64,000 nucleotides of DNA from Sabethes cyaneus (lineage: Eukaryota; Arthropoda; Insecta; Diptera; Culicidae). The translations under genes and the position numbers were made by a program. The notes beneath the pieces were generated by a model, which saw only the letters and a list, made by a program, of their open reading frames with translations, was not told the origin of the DNA and searched no databases. Shown piece by piece: positions 40,195 to 52,379 of the stretch (its first letter is position 1; each line of letters starts with the position of its first letter). The DNA is taken from positions 175,432,411 to 175,496,410 of the forward strand of contig NC_071354.1 in NCBI RefSeq assembly GCF_943734655.1, in the 5' to 3' direction.

Positions 40195-43100
40195 AGATGA
40201 CGTAAATCTGGCTTTTTCGGTTAGGATTGAGTGTGTTTAATTTCTTTATGCAATGTCGGGGCATCATATCTTACGTCTATCACATAAAACCGTTTTGCTG
40301 CTGATAAAAAGGACACCACGGAAATAACAGGCCACTATCGTGCACATCATTGTAAAACAACATCCAAATCCAACGAGAATAATTTACTTTTTCGTGCAAC
40401 AGTCCTACCTAAATTGGACGCGATCACGCAGCTTTTTCTCTACCTGGAATCAATTTCCTGCTCGACAAAGTACAGTATGCCACAACATTATCACAGGGAG
40501 ACGAAAAACCATCGCATTTCACTACAGGTTGGTATGTGTATGTATATACCTATCCTTTTCCAGCGTGGAACGTAAATTTAGCACACGTTTCGTCAAGGAC
40601 GGGCGAAAAGTTCTCCCAAGGACACCCGAGGCACGTCCTCGCCGAGTGTCAGATGCCGCATGCTTGCTCCTTGCGCTCAGAGCCAAGACGTGCAGTGCAA
40701 AGTAATCGGCAATGGAAGGTGGTGGAAAAGTTGCTTTTTCATTTCGTGTTCATTTTGCCCTCCGCCTGCTCGCACCGGTCGGGAAATTTCTGCTGCTGCT
40801 GCTGCTGCTCCTGATGGTCCTCGGTGATGGTGGTGAATGCATTTTCACATTAACTTGGCTGTGGCTCACCTTCATGCTTCCATGCTCGCAACTACCACCC
40901 AATTGCACCGCCCTTCTGGGGGGAGGATGGCGAGCTGGTGTTTCTTTATTCACGGACACTCAGTATGCAAGGAATTTTCTAACAGCGTAGTAAAAGCAGC
41001 TGCTGTTATGTATAAATTTAACGGACTCAGGTATGTATCTCCTGTAATGATATTAAAAATTATATTATTCTTTATTCCCAAAAGGCAGTGGTGGAAGCAG
41101 TCTGCTCTGACACATTCGAGACAGTGAAAAAAGGATAGTTTACCTATGAGGAGAACCTGCTAGAGGTGGAGAAATAAAATAAATTGAATAGCTATGTAGA
41201 CGAAAACCGGTGCTTAAGCGCGCAATCATCGCGATTGTTGTGTATCTCAAACAAAACTAGTTGTACTAACAATGAAACATGCCGTAAACCTATAAACGGG
41301 AGGCGGGGTAGCTGGAAAATTTAAGCTCCACTCAGACGGATATAATAAACTGACATGACATGCTTCATATAATGTTAGTTTGAATGGAAACAAAATTTCA
41401 ATTCTATGATTTTAACCTCTATATGGTGAATATTTTAAACCAACAATGGCACATATGGCATATGAGGCTTATTATAGATTTGAGGAGCAATGTTCATTGT
41501 TACTTATTTTTTATCAACATTCAGGTATGATAGAAAAAACTTTCAGAAAATAATTGACTTGTTAGTAAGAAAATCTGTTACTTAAATAAAACAAAATTTT
41601 TGGATGATGTCTACAAACTGAAAGCCTAAGTAATTGTTTTTTCTGAATATGTATTTGGGTAAATGAATTTTGGGTAGAATTGAAAACCGTCGATAGACCT
41701 TCTATAATTTGGATTTGTATTTTTATGATAGCCAAATGATAGTGATAATGATAGCCAAGATACTTCAAGTGCATTAACGCTTGATGCCGTTTTTCGCTGC
41801 AGAAATACAGCTCAACCATAAATTTATCACTTTAATTTAAAGTAACGGCTTCTGTCATGTCATGTGGGAAAACCAAATGATATCAGCGTTTTTTTTGTTA
41901 TTGGATCAACCTCATACGCTTTTATGAATATTGGATAACCGATGAATGTCATTGATTTACTATTTAACTGAAAGCATGTATTCATTTTTATTCCCTCGCC
42001 ATAAACCGGATCAAATTAACCAGTAGGGATATTGCTAATAACCGAGTCGCTTTATCATAATTAACATTGCGATGTCGGCAACTAAAGCTGCACAACAGTG
42101 CTAATTAAATAAATCAAACTCATACGACTACTAGAAAACAGGCGCTCGGTACATCACTATAAAAGTGTAGGTACAGGAATGCAATGTGCATTGTGCATCA
42201 TAGAACGAGATGAAATTTTGTGTTAACACGTCCTATGCGCACCGTATAGCTGCGTGTCCTGGGCGATATGGCTGTTGAAGCAAGGCTTATGGAAGTAGGT
42301 GGCAACATCACCCAGTCGAAGCTCACACCAGCAACTTTTACGACTACAGTTTGCATGGGACTAAGTGGTCTTACGGTGACGGTTGTTTTTCCTTCTACCA
42401 TGATTTCCATTCCGAAGCAGTAAAACTTGGGTGTTCCGTGTATGTTGGTACATGGGCATGCACAGTGCATCAGGATAGGGCTTATATGAATGCTGAAAAG
42501 CGGCAAGGTTAATTTAATGTCACATCATTTATAACCTTCTGTGCACTCCACATGGCAACTCCACGGGCGGACCTCGGCATCGCTTCCAGTTGGTTACCAT
42601 TACCATGGCAATGAAAATACGTGTCGCTGCAGTTGGGGGCTACGGAGACAGAGACAGAAAGAGGCGACCGGGCGGCGGATAGTGGCAAGAAGAAAAGCAG
42701 GGTTTCCATGCGTTTTTTTTGTTTGTTTGCTTCCGGCCATTGTTTCATGATTGGGTTTTATGGTATGTTTGTGGGCGAGAAATAAAAAATGGTAAATGTA
42801 ATACAGGGAGCTTAAATTTATTTTATCTCTGTGTCAGGTGCCTGCTTCACATCGTCGTAACTTTAATACATAATTGAATTAGGTTCCTGTTCCTAGGTGA
42901 TCGAAATGGTGGAGATGCGCCACTGTATGGGTGAGTAATTCTCTTCACAGAATTTATTATTTTTCGATTGGAACTATCTATTGGTATGTTGAATATTGAT
43001 TGGAATCACTTAGACTACTGAGTGATAATAGGGTATTTTGTTTTAGATGCATTTCGGAATGGCAATTCGATGTAAAAACATTTTAATTTTGTCGATGAAC

Positions 43101-43279
43101 TGTTTTATTGTTGTCAAATGAATGCAGTGTGTAATGTTTCCGTAAAAAGTTTTTCAAGTATTTTTCAAATTTGATATTTTTGTACGTTTTCTGAACATAT
43201 AAACAATATTATGACATTATTCAGTTTATTTGAAAGAAAAATGCTCTTGATAAACATTCTAAGTTTAGTAGGCGGTGTA
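40195..43279. other. Unassigned DNA, possibly unique sequence
   Basis: Contains a (CTG)n run at 40791-40812 and less AT-rich stretches at 40560-40960 and 42500-42700. No protein domain in the open frames. Candidate for unique intergenic or regulatory DNA. Confidence 0.45.
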
Positions 43280-43362
43280 ACAAAAACTTATCTTATCTTA
43301 TCCGCATCTTATCTTACCTTATGTAATCTTATCTTATTATATCTTATTTTATCTCATCCAGT
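43280..43362. repeat. (TCTTA)n pentanucleotide tract
   Basis: TCTTATCTTATC-type units with degeneracy. This is simple-sequence DNA with no coding value. Confidence 0.75.
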
Positions 43363-44429
43363 GATGAATCATGATGATCCAGTGAAAAATCAAAATCAAC
43401 TTGATCCTATGCAGAAAAACTCATGCGTGAATGTTTTTAAGTTAATGGGTAGAAGCACAATACTCACACATATTTCGTCCCGCTTGATCACATTCTGATT
43501 GGCATCAACCAGTGCTGTTAATATTCATCAGCATAACCTTTAAACTTCTGAATTATCAGTCTAACTTGCACTGAAAATCTGCTTGCTTTGATCAAACGTA
43601 CATAATAACTAAATGCAGCAAGCATGAACTTCATGCACGAGAATATAGAATATCAGTGCATGAATATAGAATATTGTAACAAACTGATATTCACGTTTGA
43701 GCAGTGAAAATTAATAAAAAAAATTTATGTTGTGGTTTAGCATCTATTGCGTTCAGTTGTAGGACATAAGATTTTGAAAATCATTTTCTCCTGTTGTATT
43801 TTGACGATATATTGAACTTGTATACTATAATGAAAATCACTGTGCAGTTGTACATACGAAACTCAAAGGCATAAAAAACAATGTATGCTGAGAAAAAAGA
43901 TTTTCTGTTTTGTTTGAAATTCAGTGATAATTTAAGGCCCTGGCTTCAACTGCTACCCGGAGCTATGCTCATGATGAATCTCTAAATAAATCGCAACTAA
44001 CAAACTAAAACACACATTTAAATTACATGTTTATCTATTTATAATTAGGCTTTTTACTTTCTAGTTAAGAAAATGTCGATTCCCTAGAAGGAAAAATGTA
44101 AATTCTGCCAATATGAATCCATCTTAATCTTAATCTTAATTCATGAATGTGTGCGGCATTTTTCGTTGCTGATCATTTCTCTTACGGTATATTTTTTTTC
44201 GCTCTCTGGTTCGTTGTATGAAATGCCAGCTGTGGAAAAATTAAGCAAAATGCTCACAGCTGAATTTGGTTCACATCGCATAGCAACAGAGACATCGCGT
44301 AAAATAGCGTGAGAAATTCAAATATGAGTTTGGCGCTTGTAATCAAGGTCGAAATTTCATGTGCTTGAAATCTCATTGAGTTTTTGCTGCTATGAATTTC
44401 TCAACACTGATTTCATCTGATGTAATCTA

Positions 44430-44516
44430 ATTACATTTTATCTTAATTTATCTCGTCTTATCCTATCCTATTCTATCCTATCCTTTCCTGTCCTATTCTA
44501 ACCTATCTTATCCTAA
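44430..44516. repeat. Short TATCC/TATCT-type tract
   Basis: TCTTATCCTATCCTATTC-type units run for about 85 bp, the same sequence class as the tract at 44.9 kb. Confidence 0.75.
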
Positions 44517-44782
44517 AAGCGAAGCAATGGGTATAAACGTCGTGGGTGTAAACGTGGGTATAAAGGGGAAATAAGCAGTCATTAATTTGTGTCGGAGAAC
44601 CCAATTTCGGAAGCAGTTTTTGTGCCCAAAATAGGGTCTCTGTTTTTAGAAATATATTCACTGGATTCTTCTTGCAAATCATAACACATATATTTTTATG
44701 GACAGAATTTTTGTTGCAAACAGAAAAAAATGGCTTTTTGAAATTTACAGAGTCAATGACGACTCATTTCTCCTTAGAACTT

Positions 44783-44915
44783 GACCCTTCTTTATCGACA
44801 GACTTCGCAGCCAGTTATAAGAGTACAGGAGAATTACGAGGCTAGAGCAACGATGCTGTTTCCACAGCAGCCCAGCCGAGATTAGAACATACTCCAAAGC
44901 AAACTGGGCGGTCAT
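44783..44915 (-). mobile_element. tRNA-derived SINE, copy 2 (diverged)
   Basis: CCTTCTTTATCGACAGACTT and the following GCAGCCAGTTATAAGAGTACAGG match copy 1. The B-box region is decayed (GCCGAGATTAGAACATAC on plus). Confidence 0.55.
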
Positions 44916-44924
44916 CGCATTCTA

Positions 44925-45140
44925 TTATATCCTATCCTATCCTATCCTATTCTACACTATTCTATTCTATCCTATCTTATCCTATCCTATCCTATTCTAT
45001 CCTATCCTGTCCTATCATATTTTATACTATTCTACCCTATCTTATCTTATCTTATCCTATTCAATCCTATCCTATCATATTTTATACTACCTATCCTGTC
45101 TTATTTTATCCAATCCTATCCTATCCTGTTCTATTCTATC
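44925..45140. repeat. Degenerate (TATCC)n pentanucleotide tract, left of the hAT element
   Basis: CTATC and CTATT units repeat for about 215 bp. The hAT element was inserted at its right edge, using one unit boundary as its 8-bp target. About ten bases of tract continue at 46602-46613. Confidence 0.85.
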
Positions 45141-46601
45141 TAGGGCTGTTTAACCGGTAGTACCGGTAGTAACCAGTAATATTTTTGTTACCGAAATACC
45201 GGTTTTGTAAAGGTAAATAACCGATATTTCCGGTGTTTTCTAAAGTCCTAGTTTCTTTTAAATTCCTCCTTCCTTCTTGGAACAACGTTTGATAGAAGAT
45301 TGTAAAATTCATAGAAAAACAATTTGGTGTTAATGCTGACGAGATTCTTCGACTACTAGCAAGAAGAGAGTGAAACTGTGGGTCAAATAATTATAGACCT
45401 TGGACCGGTTTAAGGCAGAGTAGAGCATCTTTGCTGTAAAAAATGCTTCATTGTATGACCCAGACATCACATTTCAATTTATTTTTGAACAACTTGATAT
45501 TTAAAACCCACCAAATTATTCAAAGCACTCAAATAACGAATATAGGAATTAGAGCCCGGCAACGCTATTTACACTAGTAAATCGTCACTCAACAAATGAA
45601 GCAATAAAGCTGCAGTCTCAACTGAAGCAGCGCCGCTTTATTTTAAAACTGGCTTCAATCAGCGTCAATGAGACGGTGTTCACTTTACCATGACGACTGG
45701 TTTTAAAGTTTTGTTTGTATTTTTCTATCAAATATTCAGTAAAAGGCCAGTAGCCAGTAATTTAAGAAACATTTCCTACAATTTAACGGATATTACGAAT
45801 AACCTACTCAACATCGACAAATCGTGTTTGACTGTCAGTCGTCGTCGTTTGAAATGGTCACTAAGTTCAGCTGAAGCTTGTTTGAAACGTGAACTGTATG
45901 AAGCGAAGGTAAGAGAAAGTCAGCTTCATTCATTTGTTTCGACGATGCCGGGCCCTAATAAGAATACGGGGATCTTGGCGTTTTCTTGCTATCAAAGTAT
46001 TTGCTAGGAGAGGACTTGGAATATATTTCCTGTCTTCAGAGTGATATATTGATTAAACAAGCAGATGAAACCTCGAAACTACTATATGCAAATAGTGGGA
46101 TTGATAACAAAGAAGAGAAGGTAACTGTGCACGATGATAAAGAAAATGGCGCTATGCAAGGGTTCAGTTTGGAGATAGAGGAAAAATTCGCGAAGAGGCC
46201 GTAGGAGACCAGGGCATTCATTATGCTAGAAGCAGTTGAAAACGTGTTTTCCTACCATAAATTCGAAGAAATGAAAGTAAAATTTCTGATACACTTAGAG
46301 CCGTTCGTCAGACTTCGATGAAAATGGAAGTTTTTTCGATTGTTAGAAGCGTTGGCAACAAAATCCGTTCAAGCAAGGGAAATAAACCGCTCATCGTATT
46401 CTATCTGCTTAAATTCTACTTTGTTAAGCAACAATACTAAAGCTAAAGTTTGAAAATAAAAACGTTTACCGAAAAACATCAACATTTTTAATGATTCTGA
46501 ATAATCTGCCAATACCGGCATTTTACCGGTGTTACCGGTATTTTCTACACTAATACCGATATACCGGTTTTCACCAAAAGCGCCTAATACCGACAGCCCT
46601 A
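45141..46601. mobile_element. Non-autonomous hAT element with 8-bp target duplication in a TATCC tract
   Basis: The ends TAGGGCTGT and ACAGCCCTA are terminal inverted repeats. They are flanked by identical ATTCTATC copies (45133-45140 and 46602-46609). Clusters of the subterminal motif ACCGGTA occur just inside both ends (45153-45240 and 46512-46580), as expected for hAT transposase-binding regions. The interior holds plus-strand open stretches at 45690-46007 and 45986-46204 of about 100 and 70 residues. I do not recognise a transposase domain in them, so I treat the element as a deletion derivative moved in trans. Confidence 0.8.
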
Positions 46602-46837
46602 ATTCTATCCTATCGGTACACAACTTCTTAAGCGTTGCTTCAATGACCCTTACTAATCTAATTTTCCGTTCATTCCCCTTCATGCCTTGTCCCGTTCTGT
46701 TTGGACACTATCAATACCTTTGTTTCATTACTTTCTTCTAACGCCATTCTCTCAATTGTAAAAAAACAGTTATAAAAAATAAATTATATGTCTGGTCTCA
46801 TAAAGCAAAGCCATGGGTTTATACCGTCTTTAGACAT

Positions 46838-47000
46838 TACCCTTCTTTATCGACAGACTTCGCAGCCGGCTGTTAGAGTACAGGAAAATTACGGGGCCAG
46901 TGCAACGATCCTATTGACTCTAACTAGTAAGCACCGCCTAGCCGAGATTCGAACATACGACGACTAGCTTGTTAGACCCCCATCGTACTACGTCTGGCCT
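46838..47000 (-). mobile_element. tRNA-derived SINE, copy 1
   Basis: On the minus strand TATGTTCGAATCTCGGC provides a B box (46942-46958), preceded by TAACAAGCTAGTCG. The body ends GAAGTCTGTCGATAAAGAAG. Three relatives occur in the window. Feilai, the known Aedes tRNA-related SINE, is a candidate identity that I cannot verify. Confidence 0.6.
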
Positions 47001-47127
47001 CATGAAAAGCTCAAAATAAAAACATGAGGTTGGACTAAATGCACGAGCGCGCTCGAGCGGTGATCTACATTTCCTACCAACAAAGTTTGTACACAATAAA
47101 ACGATGCTATTTATGTTTACTATCCAG

Positions 47128-47352
47128 CTTTTTACGAGCCATAATAGCGGACAGCATAATTCGTGTTCGTAATATTTGAACAGTATTTTTGACAATTCTG
47201 TATACATTGCCCGTTTCCTTTCTTCACGTTCTCACGGCAAAACGAAAGGAACGTGCGGATAGAAAATGTGCGATGTAAACAGAAATGTCAAAAAGGTTGC
47301 TAAAATAATACCAACACGGATAATGCTTTCCGCCATTACGGCTCGTAATAAG
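47128..47352. mobile_element. MITE with about 48-bp inverted ends
   Basis: The left end CTTTTTACGAGCCATAATAG and the reverse complement of the right end, CTTATTACGAGCCGTAATGG, continue in parallel for about 48 bp (CGGACAGCATAAT against CGGAAAGCATTAT). The interior is 225 bp in total and non-coding. Target duplication unclear. Confidence 0.65.
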
Positions 47353-48139
47353 GTGGATGCAATGTAACCCATTCTAGCACAGAGAACAGACTAACAGGTA
47401 ATAGAGGAGAAGTATGTAAAAGAAATTTATAGAATCAATGAGCATTCCTTCGTTGGAGCGCCTCTCGAGCAATAAGTGGCAAAGGAAAACTTGATGTCGC
47501 TGCCATCGCTACTATATGTAACTCCAGCACAAAGTAATATTGGTAAAGGTACACACATATTTTTTGAGGGTTTTGGCAAATTATTTCTGGTGGGCACCAT
47601 CAGCACAGTTTCACACAAAACATCGATTAATTTCTTCGAACCTGTCAGTCTGTTTTCTGTGCTACTAGGTAGTTTACTGCAAATACGCACAGCCAGCGGC
47701 CGCCATTGCCCAAGCTCATACACATACTTAATTAAGACAAGCCGCCTATGGAAAAACGAAAAGAAAACCATATTCTCCAGCTTCGAAAACCGCAATTTCA
47801 ATCGACCTTGAACACCCCTCATATAGTTCTACGGGGTACATTGTGTGTCACAAATTACAACAGGGCATTCGAGCTAAATGACTGATCCATTTTGGGCCAT
47901 GCATGAAATACATAAGCAGCCGCGAATTAAAATGTTGTGATCATTTTCCTTCATTTATTCGGAAATAATTTCACTACCTGTAAAATCGTTGCACAACACG
48001 GAATCGGTTTAAACTAATTTTAATTATAATTGTACTGGAAACAGACTTTCAAATGCTCAAATTTATGGAGTCCTTGTTTACGGAGTCCATGATTCAAGTC
48101 CCTAGAAGGCCACCGGAAGGAATCTAGTTTTGTAGAGCA
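47353..48139. other. Unassigned DNA with opposed open frames
   Basis: Frames of 131 (minus, 47427-47822) and 111 codons (plus, 47476-47811) overlap. Neither has a domain I recognise. Confidence 0.4.
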
Positions 48140-49140
48140 CCAGTTTTGTGCGAATTTGCAAACTACGGGACTTCAGCTGCCCCCGCAGTCTGTAGAAAGC
48201 CCGATTCGCAGCTGCAATCCGTTGTTTTATTTAGTGATTTACATCGTTGTTACATCAGCTTACCAAGGTATATGAATTTCTCCACTACTTCCCCATCCAG
48301 CTCCACCTTGGCATCAACACTGTTTGAACTCCCACGTTTCCTGAAAGCAATCATGCGTTTTTAATGGTTAATGGTAACTCCCAGTCTCGCTGCTTCCCAT
48401 TTAAAAGGCCTAATCCGACCTAATCGACGTCATCCGCAAAACCAAGAAGCATGTGCAATTTCGGAATGATAGTCCCGTTGCTCTCCACGTTTGCTCTTCA
48501 ATACCTTCCAAGGCAATTGTTAAATACCAGGTTAGAGAGCGCATCCCCTTGCTTCAGTTTATTTCACGTCACGCAAGCAGATGAGGTCTCTCACGGTATT
48601 TTGACACATGATTTGGACCCGCCAAGCGTTGCACTAATCTGCGTAACTAGTTTTGCCGGAAAACCATGTTCTACACACTTAAAAAAGCACCGAACTCGCA
48701 CCATCGAAATTTTCACCGAACACTCGGCTGTCCAAATCTTGGCAAATTTTGCCGAGTTTTTTAAGTGTGTAGCATTATCTACCACGGCTGCTTTCGTTTG
48801 ACTGAACAATACGCCGCCTTATAGTTCACAAACAGTTGATAAGTCTACAAGTTGTACTCCCGGAACTTGTCTAGTAACTGAAGCAGAGAAAACATCTGAT
48901 CCATCGTGGAGCGACCCTCACGCTAACCTGCTTGATACTCGCTGATGAAGGACTCCGCAAACGGTCTGAATAGGATACCTTATTGGCAGCATTGAGCAAT
49001 GTAATGCCAAGCGAAATGCTTACACGAATAGTTTTCTTTGTAGAAATAATTATTAGCGATGAGCTTCAGGCCGGCTGGGCACGGTGAAAACTACCTTCCG
49101 CCGTTGGAAAAACGGCACAGCTTTTAAAGCTTCGTAAAAA
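48140..49140 (-). mobile_element. RTE-like LINE fragment with a nested small hairpin element
   Basis: On the minus strand: LGITLLNAANKV, then a degenerate RT start, then EHGFPAKLVTQISATLGGSK, SCVKIP, NKLKQGDALSNLVFNN, and VELDGEVVEKFIYLGKLM near 48270. This follows the order of the family RT (TLLN, FKAAYD, GLKQGDALS, YLG). Several stops and shifts. A 102-bp hairpin sits at 48671-48772 within the FKAAYD-EHGF interval. Confidence 0.65.
48671..48772. mobile_element. Mini hairpin MITE (CTACACACTTAAAAAA ends)
   Basis: CTACACACTTAAAAAA and TTTTTTAAGTGTGTAG are perfect 16-bp inverted ends. The interior has CACCGAAC and CTCGGC motifs. It disrupts the LINE reading frame between VVD-type sequence and EHGFPAKL. 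Confidence 0.7.
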
Positions 49141-49228
49141 CTGTAATTATCCTGTTAAACCTAGCAGTAACTCGAGTGCAACTTTTATTTGCATCGCTTC
49201 AATGAGATTCCATGCAATAATCTGCATT

Positions 49229-49319
49229 AAATTTTAATATGCTGATAATAAAAAAGGGTCGAAAAATGCTGAGGCCATAGCCCTTAGCCTTTGAAATAAA
49301 CGCTAGTTCCGCCGATGGG
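49229..49319. mobile_element. Right half of the CATTGGCG-type MITE
   Basis: ATTTTAATATGCTGATAATA through GGCCATAGCCC and CTAGTTCCGCCGATGGG matches the right half of the element at 7961-8249. The left half is absent. Confidence 0.55.
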
Positions 49320-51476
49320 CATAATTGGAGTAATTCAATTAGTACCTCAATTATTAGGTAATGAAAGTTTTCTCCTGATTGAGTGTACTGTCTACCGCTA
49401 TAAAGGAATCTTTTTGCTTCGAATTTTTCAAACGCCAACGGTGAGATTCCTCAATTGGGATTATTATTGTCATTTACTTGAGGAATGTTTGGGTAATCAG
49501 TGTTTCAACATGTTGCTGGTTTTTTGAGCAACTTTTGTTTCTTGGGAAATTTCACCATAATTCGTAATTAATTTTTTACTGATTAGTTGCAATAAACATT
49601 TTCTAACATTTTATCTGTCATTAAAATTAGTTTTATCGAAACACTTTTCCTTAATTATTTGCCTTCCACTGCTAGTAGGACAAATTAACTTAACGACGAA
49701 AATAATCGCCACATTTGGCATGAAGCGTCGTAAGCAATATGCACTGCATTTTCACAAAGAGGAAGTTGGTAAAGTGCCCGATCCGGTTGATCCGTATGTG
49801 TGGTTTTGGCTAAGTGCAAGCAGTTTGATAGTACTGACGAAGTATAGAACGAAGTTTGGCGGCGGCGGGGGAGCAAAAATAGAAACAAAGCTTTGTAAAA
49901 TTTATGGTAAACCATCCGCTGGTTGAAGCGAAAGAGCGATTTTTTCGACATTTCTGCAACAGACTGTGAATGGATGGAATATGTAGAAGCTCTTGTATGT
50001 ATGTATGTATGTATGTATGTATGTATGTGCACTATGCATGTGCTAACTGCGCTTTTGTGTGGGCGATTTCTTGATGTTTTTATTTTGTTACCACTTTGCC
50101 GCGTCCTTTTCCGTCCTTTCGCGCAGTCGAGGAAGCTTACACGGCATCAGGAACCCATCGACCGGTAGCTGCAGTCGGTCGGTTTGGACCTTCGACGATA
50201 TAATTTTCTAGGACAGGCGACGTATGTGTGCTTCCGGTGCAAAGCGGTCGCTTGGTGAAGGAAGTTTGTCTTTTGTTCCGGAAAGTTGTTTCCCATCCTC
50301 GCAGTACATACCTAGTTTACTTCGCCTGGGATCAAATGTACCGCGGTAGCAGCAGACGAGCGAGTAGAGTGGACCAGAACACGGAGAAATCCTTCTTGTT
50401 TGTTTACATAATAATATTCAAACGAATAAAGTTAGACTTGAGGGAATGCAAAGTGAATTGCGAGTATCACGTTTTTTGCCGTATAGTTGCACTAGCGGTG
50501 GGAGCGTCTGGGAAAGTATAAAGAATGGTCATTTCGATGGTTTGTCGATTATTCAAATGGCTGATTTGGGGGTTAGGAAACTATTTTGGATGATTTAAAT
50601 AAAAAAAAATATAAACTCCGCAGAGATGCGTAAATGGAGCAAAGTTTAAAGCTCTCATAGTTCTATTGGATTTTCCGGAAAAGAGTTGACTGAGGATCAA
50701 ATTGGTAAAGAATTCGTCAGTACATAAAATACGTTCTTTAAAGGAAACTTTAGCTTAACTGAATAAAGAATAGAGCGAAATAATATTATTTACATATTCT
50801 CACTCTAATAATTTGAATTTGTGAATTCGAACTCGAATTCATAAATTAACCTGGCTCAGTTTTAGTCGAACTGCTGTCGAAGCGTTCATAAATTAAATGA
50901 GAGTTCATCCTGCATAAGCTGACAGCCTTTATTTTGAAGCGCAGGTCAGAACTGTCAAGCATTGCTCTAGGCTCTAGCACGAAGCCAGGTTCATTTATGA
51001 ATTCGCTATAAGTTAAGTAGTGTGACTGAGTTTGTTGTATTGTTGGATTGTTGGAGTCACAGCCTGTCGAGCAAGACTGCATATATCTTAACATTTATAA
51101 AATTATGAAAGAAGCATCTTATCATACGATAGAGGATTAAATTTGCTGTTTGCTAGAAGTTTCTCAAGCCAGAATCAAGAGTAAAAATTTGAATGATTTG
51201 ATTTATTATCACTGCGATCGAAAACGGCATATGAAAGAAGTTATTGTCATTACTTTTACGTCGCACATACATAGATGCAAATGTATGTTAACATAAATAA
51301 ACATATCGAAAACATTATCTACAGTTTCTATTTACTCTGATAAGAATAAACTCTGATGACGTTTTCCATAACTATGTTTAATTTTGCAAAAAGAAGTCAA
51401 TAAAAGGTACACCGAGGTCAGTGGGATCTAACAATTGCATAGTTAAAATTGTTAGGTATAGACACTTTAACATATG
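49320..51476. other. Unassigned DNA
   Basis: Apart from the TATG microsatellite, no gene or element is recognised. The region around 50050-50520 is less AT-rich than its surroundings and may be unique sequence. Confidence 0.45.
49997..50030 (+). repeat. (TATG)n microsatellite
   Basis: TGTATGTATGTATG repeats about eight times. Confidence 0.95.
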
Positions 51477-51764
51477 TAGGGGCATTAGGGGCATAATGAG
51501 CACCCCAACTTGTTGGCTGATTTAAGCACCCAAAATGACAGAATTTTTAAAGTGCCGTCATTGCAAAACATACATTCACTATCGATAATTAAAGGCATAC
51601 TGTTAACAAATTGAAAAATAATTGATATGATGACGAAAATTGCAATTTAAACTTATGCTTCAAAAACTAAAAATCGGTCAGTGTGTGGGGCACAATGAGC
51701 ACCCCCTGGGGCATAATGAGCACCCTTATAAACACATGCTTGAAGGGTGTATATAAGAACAACA

Positions 51765-51860
51765 ACCACACACACATACACACACACTCACACACATGCA
51801 TATACACATACATAAACACATACATACTCATATACACATACACATACACACCCATACAAA
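51765..51860 (+). repeat. CA-rich microsatellite in the pogo-type element
   Basis: ACACACACATACACACACAC-type units with ATACATAC variants. The counterpart in the deleted copy is at 10203-10292. Confidence 0.9.
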
Positions 51861-51974
51861 CAGAAGCATAAAACGTGTCAAAACGCCGATAAAACTATTG
51901 ACCGCAAGCCACTTAAAGGCAATTAAGCCGTGGAGGTTGCTCCTGGAGCACACATGAAAAGTTTCGGATGACGC

Positions 51975-52379
51975 TTAAGCTAGCTGTGTTTTAGTGTTGA
52001 AGACATATGATTTTCCGTTTCCCTCTACCAGCTGGTATACGAGGGTTCTGATTTCGCGGGTAGTAATATCGTAGCATCGAACCTCCATATACAAAATATG
52101 GACCACCAGCTCTTGTTCTGCAGTGGGAGCGAAAACAGTTTTGAAGGAATCAATTTGGTCCACCTCCTGCCCCGAGATTGCCCTTTCGTATGGCCTCATA
52201 TACCGAGCTAACGTCTGCCGCAGAATGCCATGGTACCTGGCGGCTTGTTTTGTAAGTATTCCGTCTTGCCTTAGATTGGTCAAGGCCACTTGCAAAGCCT
52301 TTTTTGACCAATTATGTCTTCCGGATTCTCTTGGCATATTCATACCACCACTGTAAACAAGCATTGATGCGATAAACAA
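51975..52379 (-). pseudogene. Pogo-type transposase N-terminal remnant (psq helix-turn-helix)
   Basis: An open frame of 134 residues starts MFIASMLVYSGG. From about residue 20, RHNWSKKALQVALTNLRQDG and then ILTKQAARYHGILRQTLARY form a psq-type helix-turn-helix. PTAEQELVVHILYMEVRCYD and REIRTLVYQLVEGNGKSYVF match the second DNA-binding (CENP-B-like) segment of pogo/Tigger transposases. The frame then stops; no catalytic DDE triad follows. A plain psq-domain host gene is less likely because the frame lies inside matching TIRs. Confidence 0.7.

Noticed and set aside
44925..45140. Possible telomere-type repeat
   Set aside because: The unit is TATCC/CTATT, not the insect TTAGG, and most Diptera lack TTAGG telomeres.
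47427..47822. Opposed 131- and 111-codon frames
   Set aside because: Neither resembles a known family and the overlap suggests chance. Kept only as unassigned sequence.
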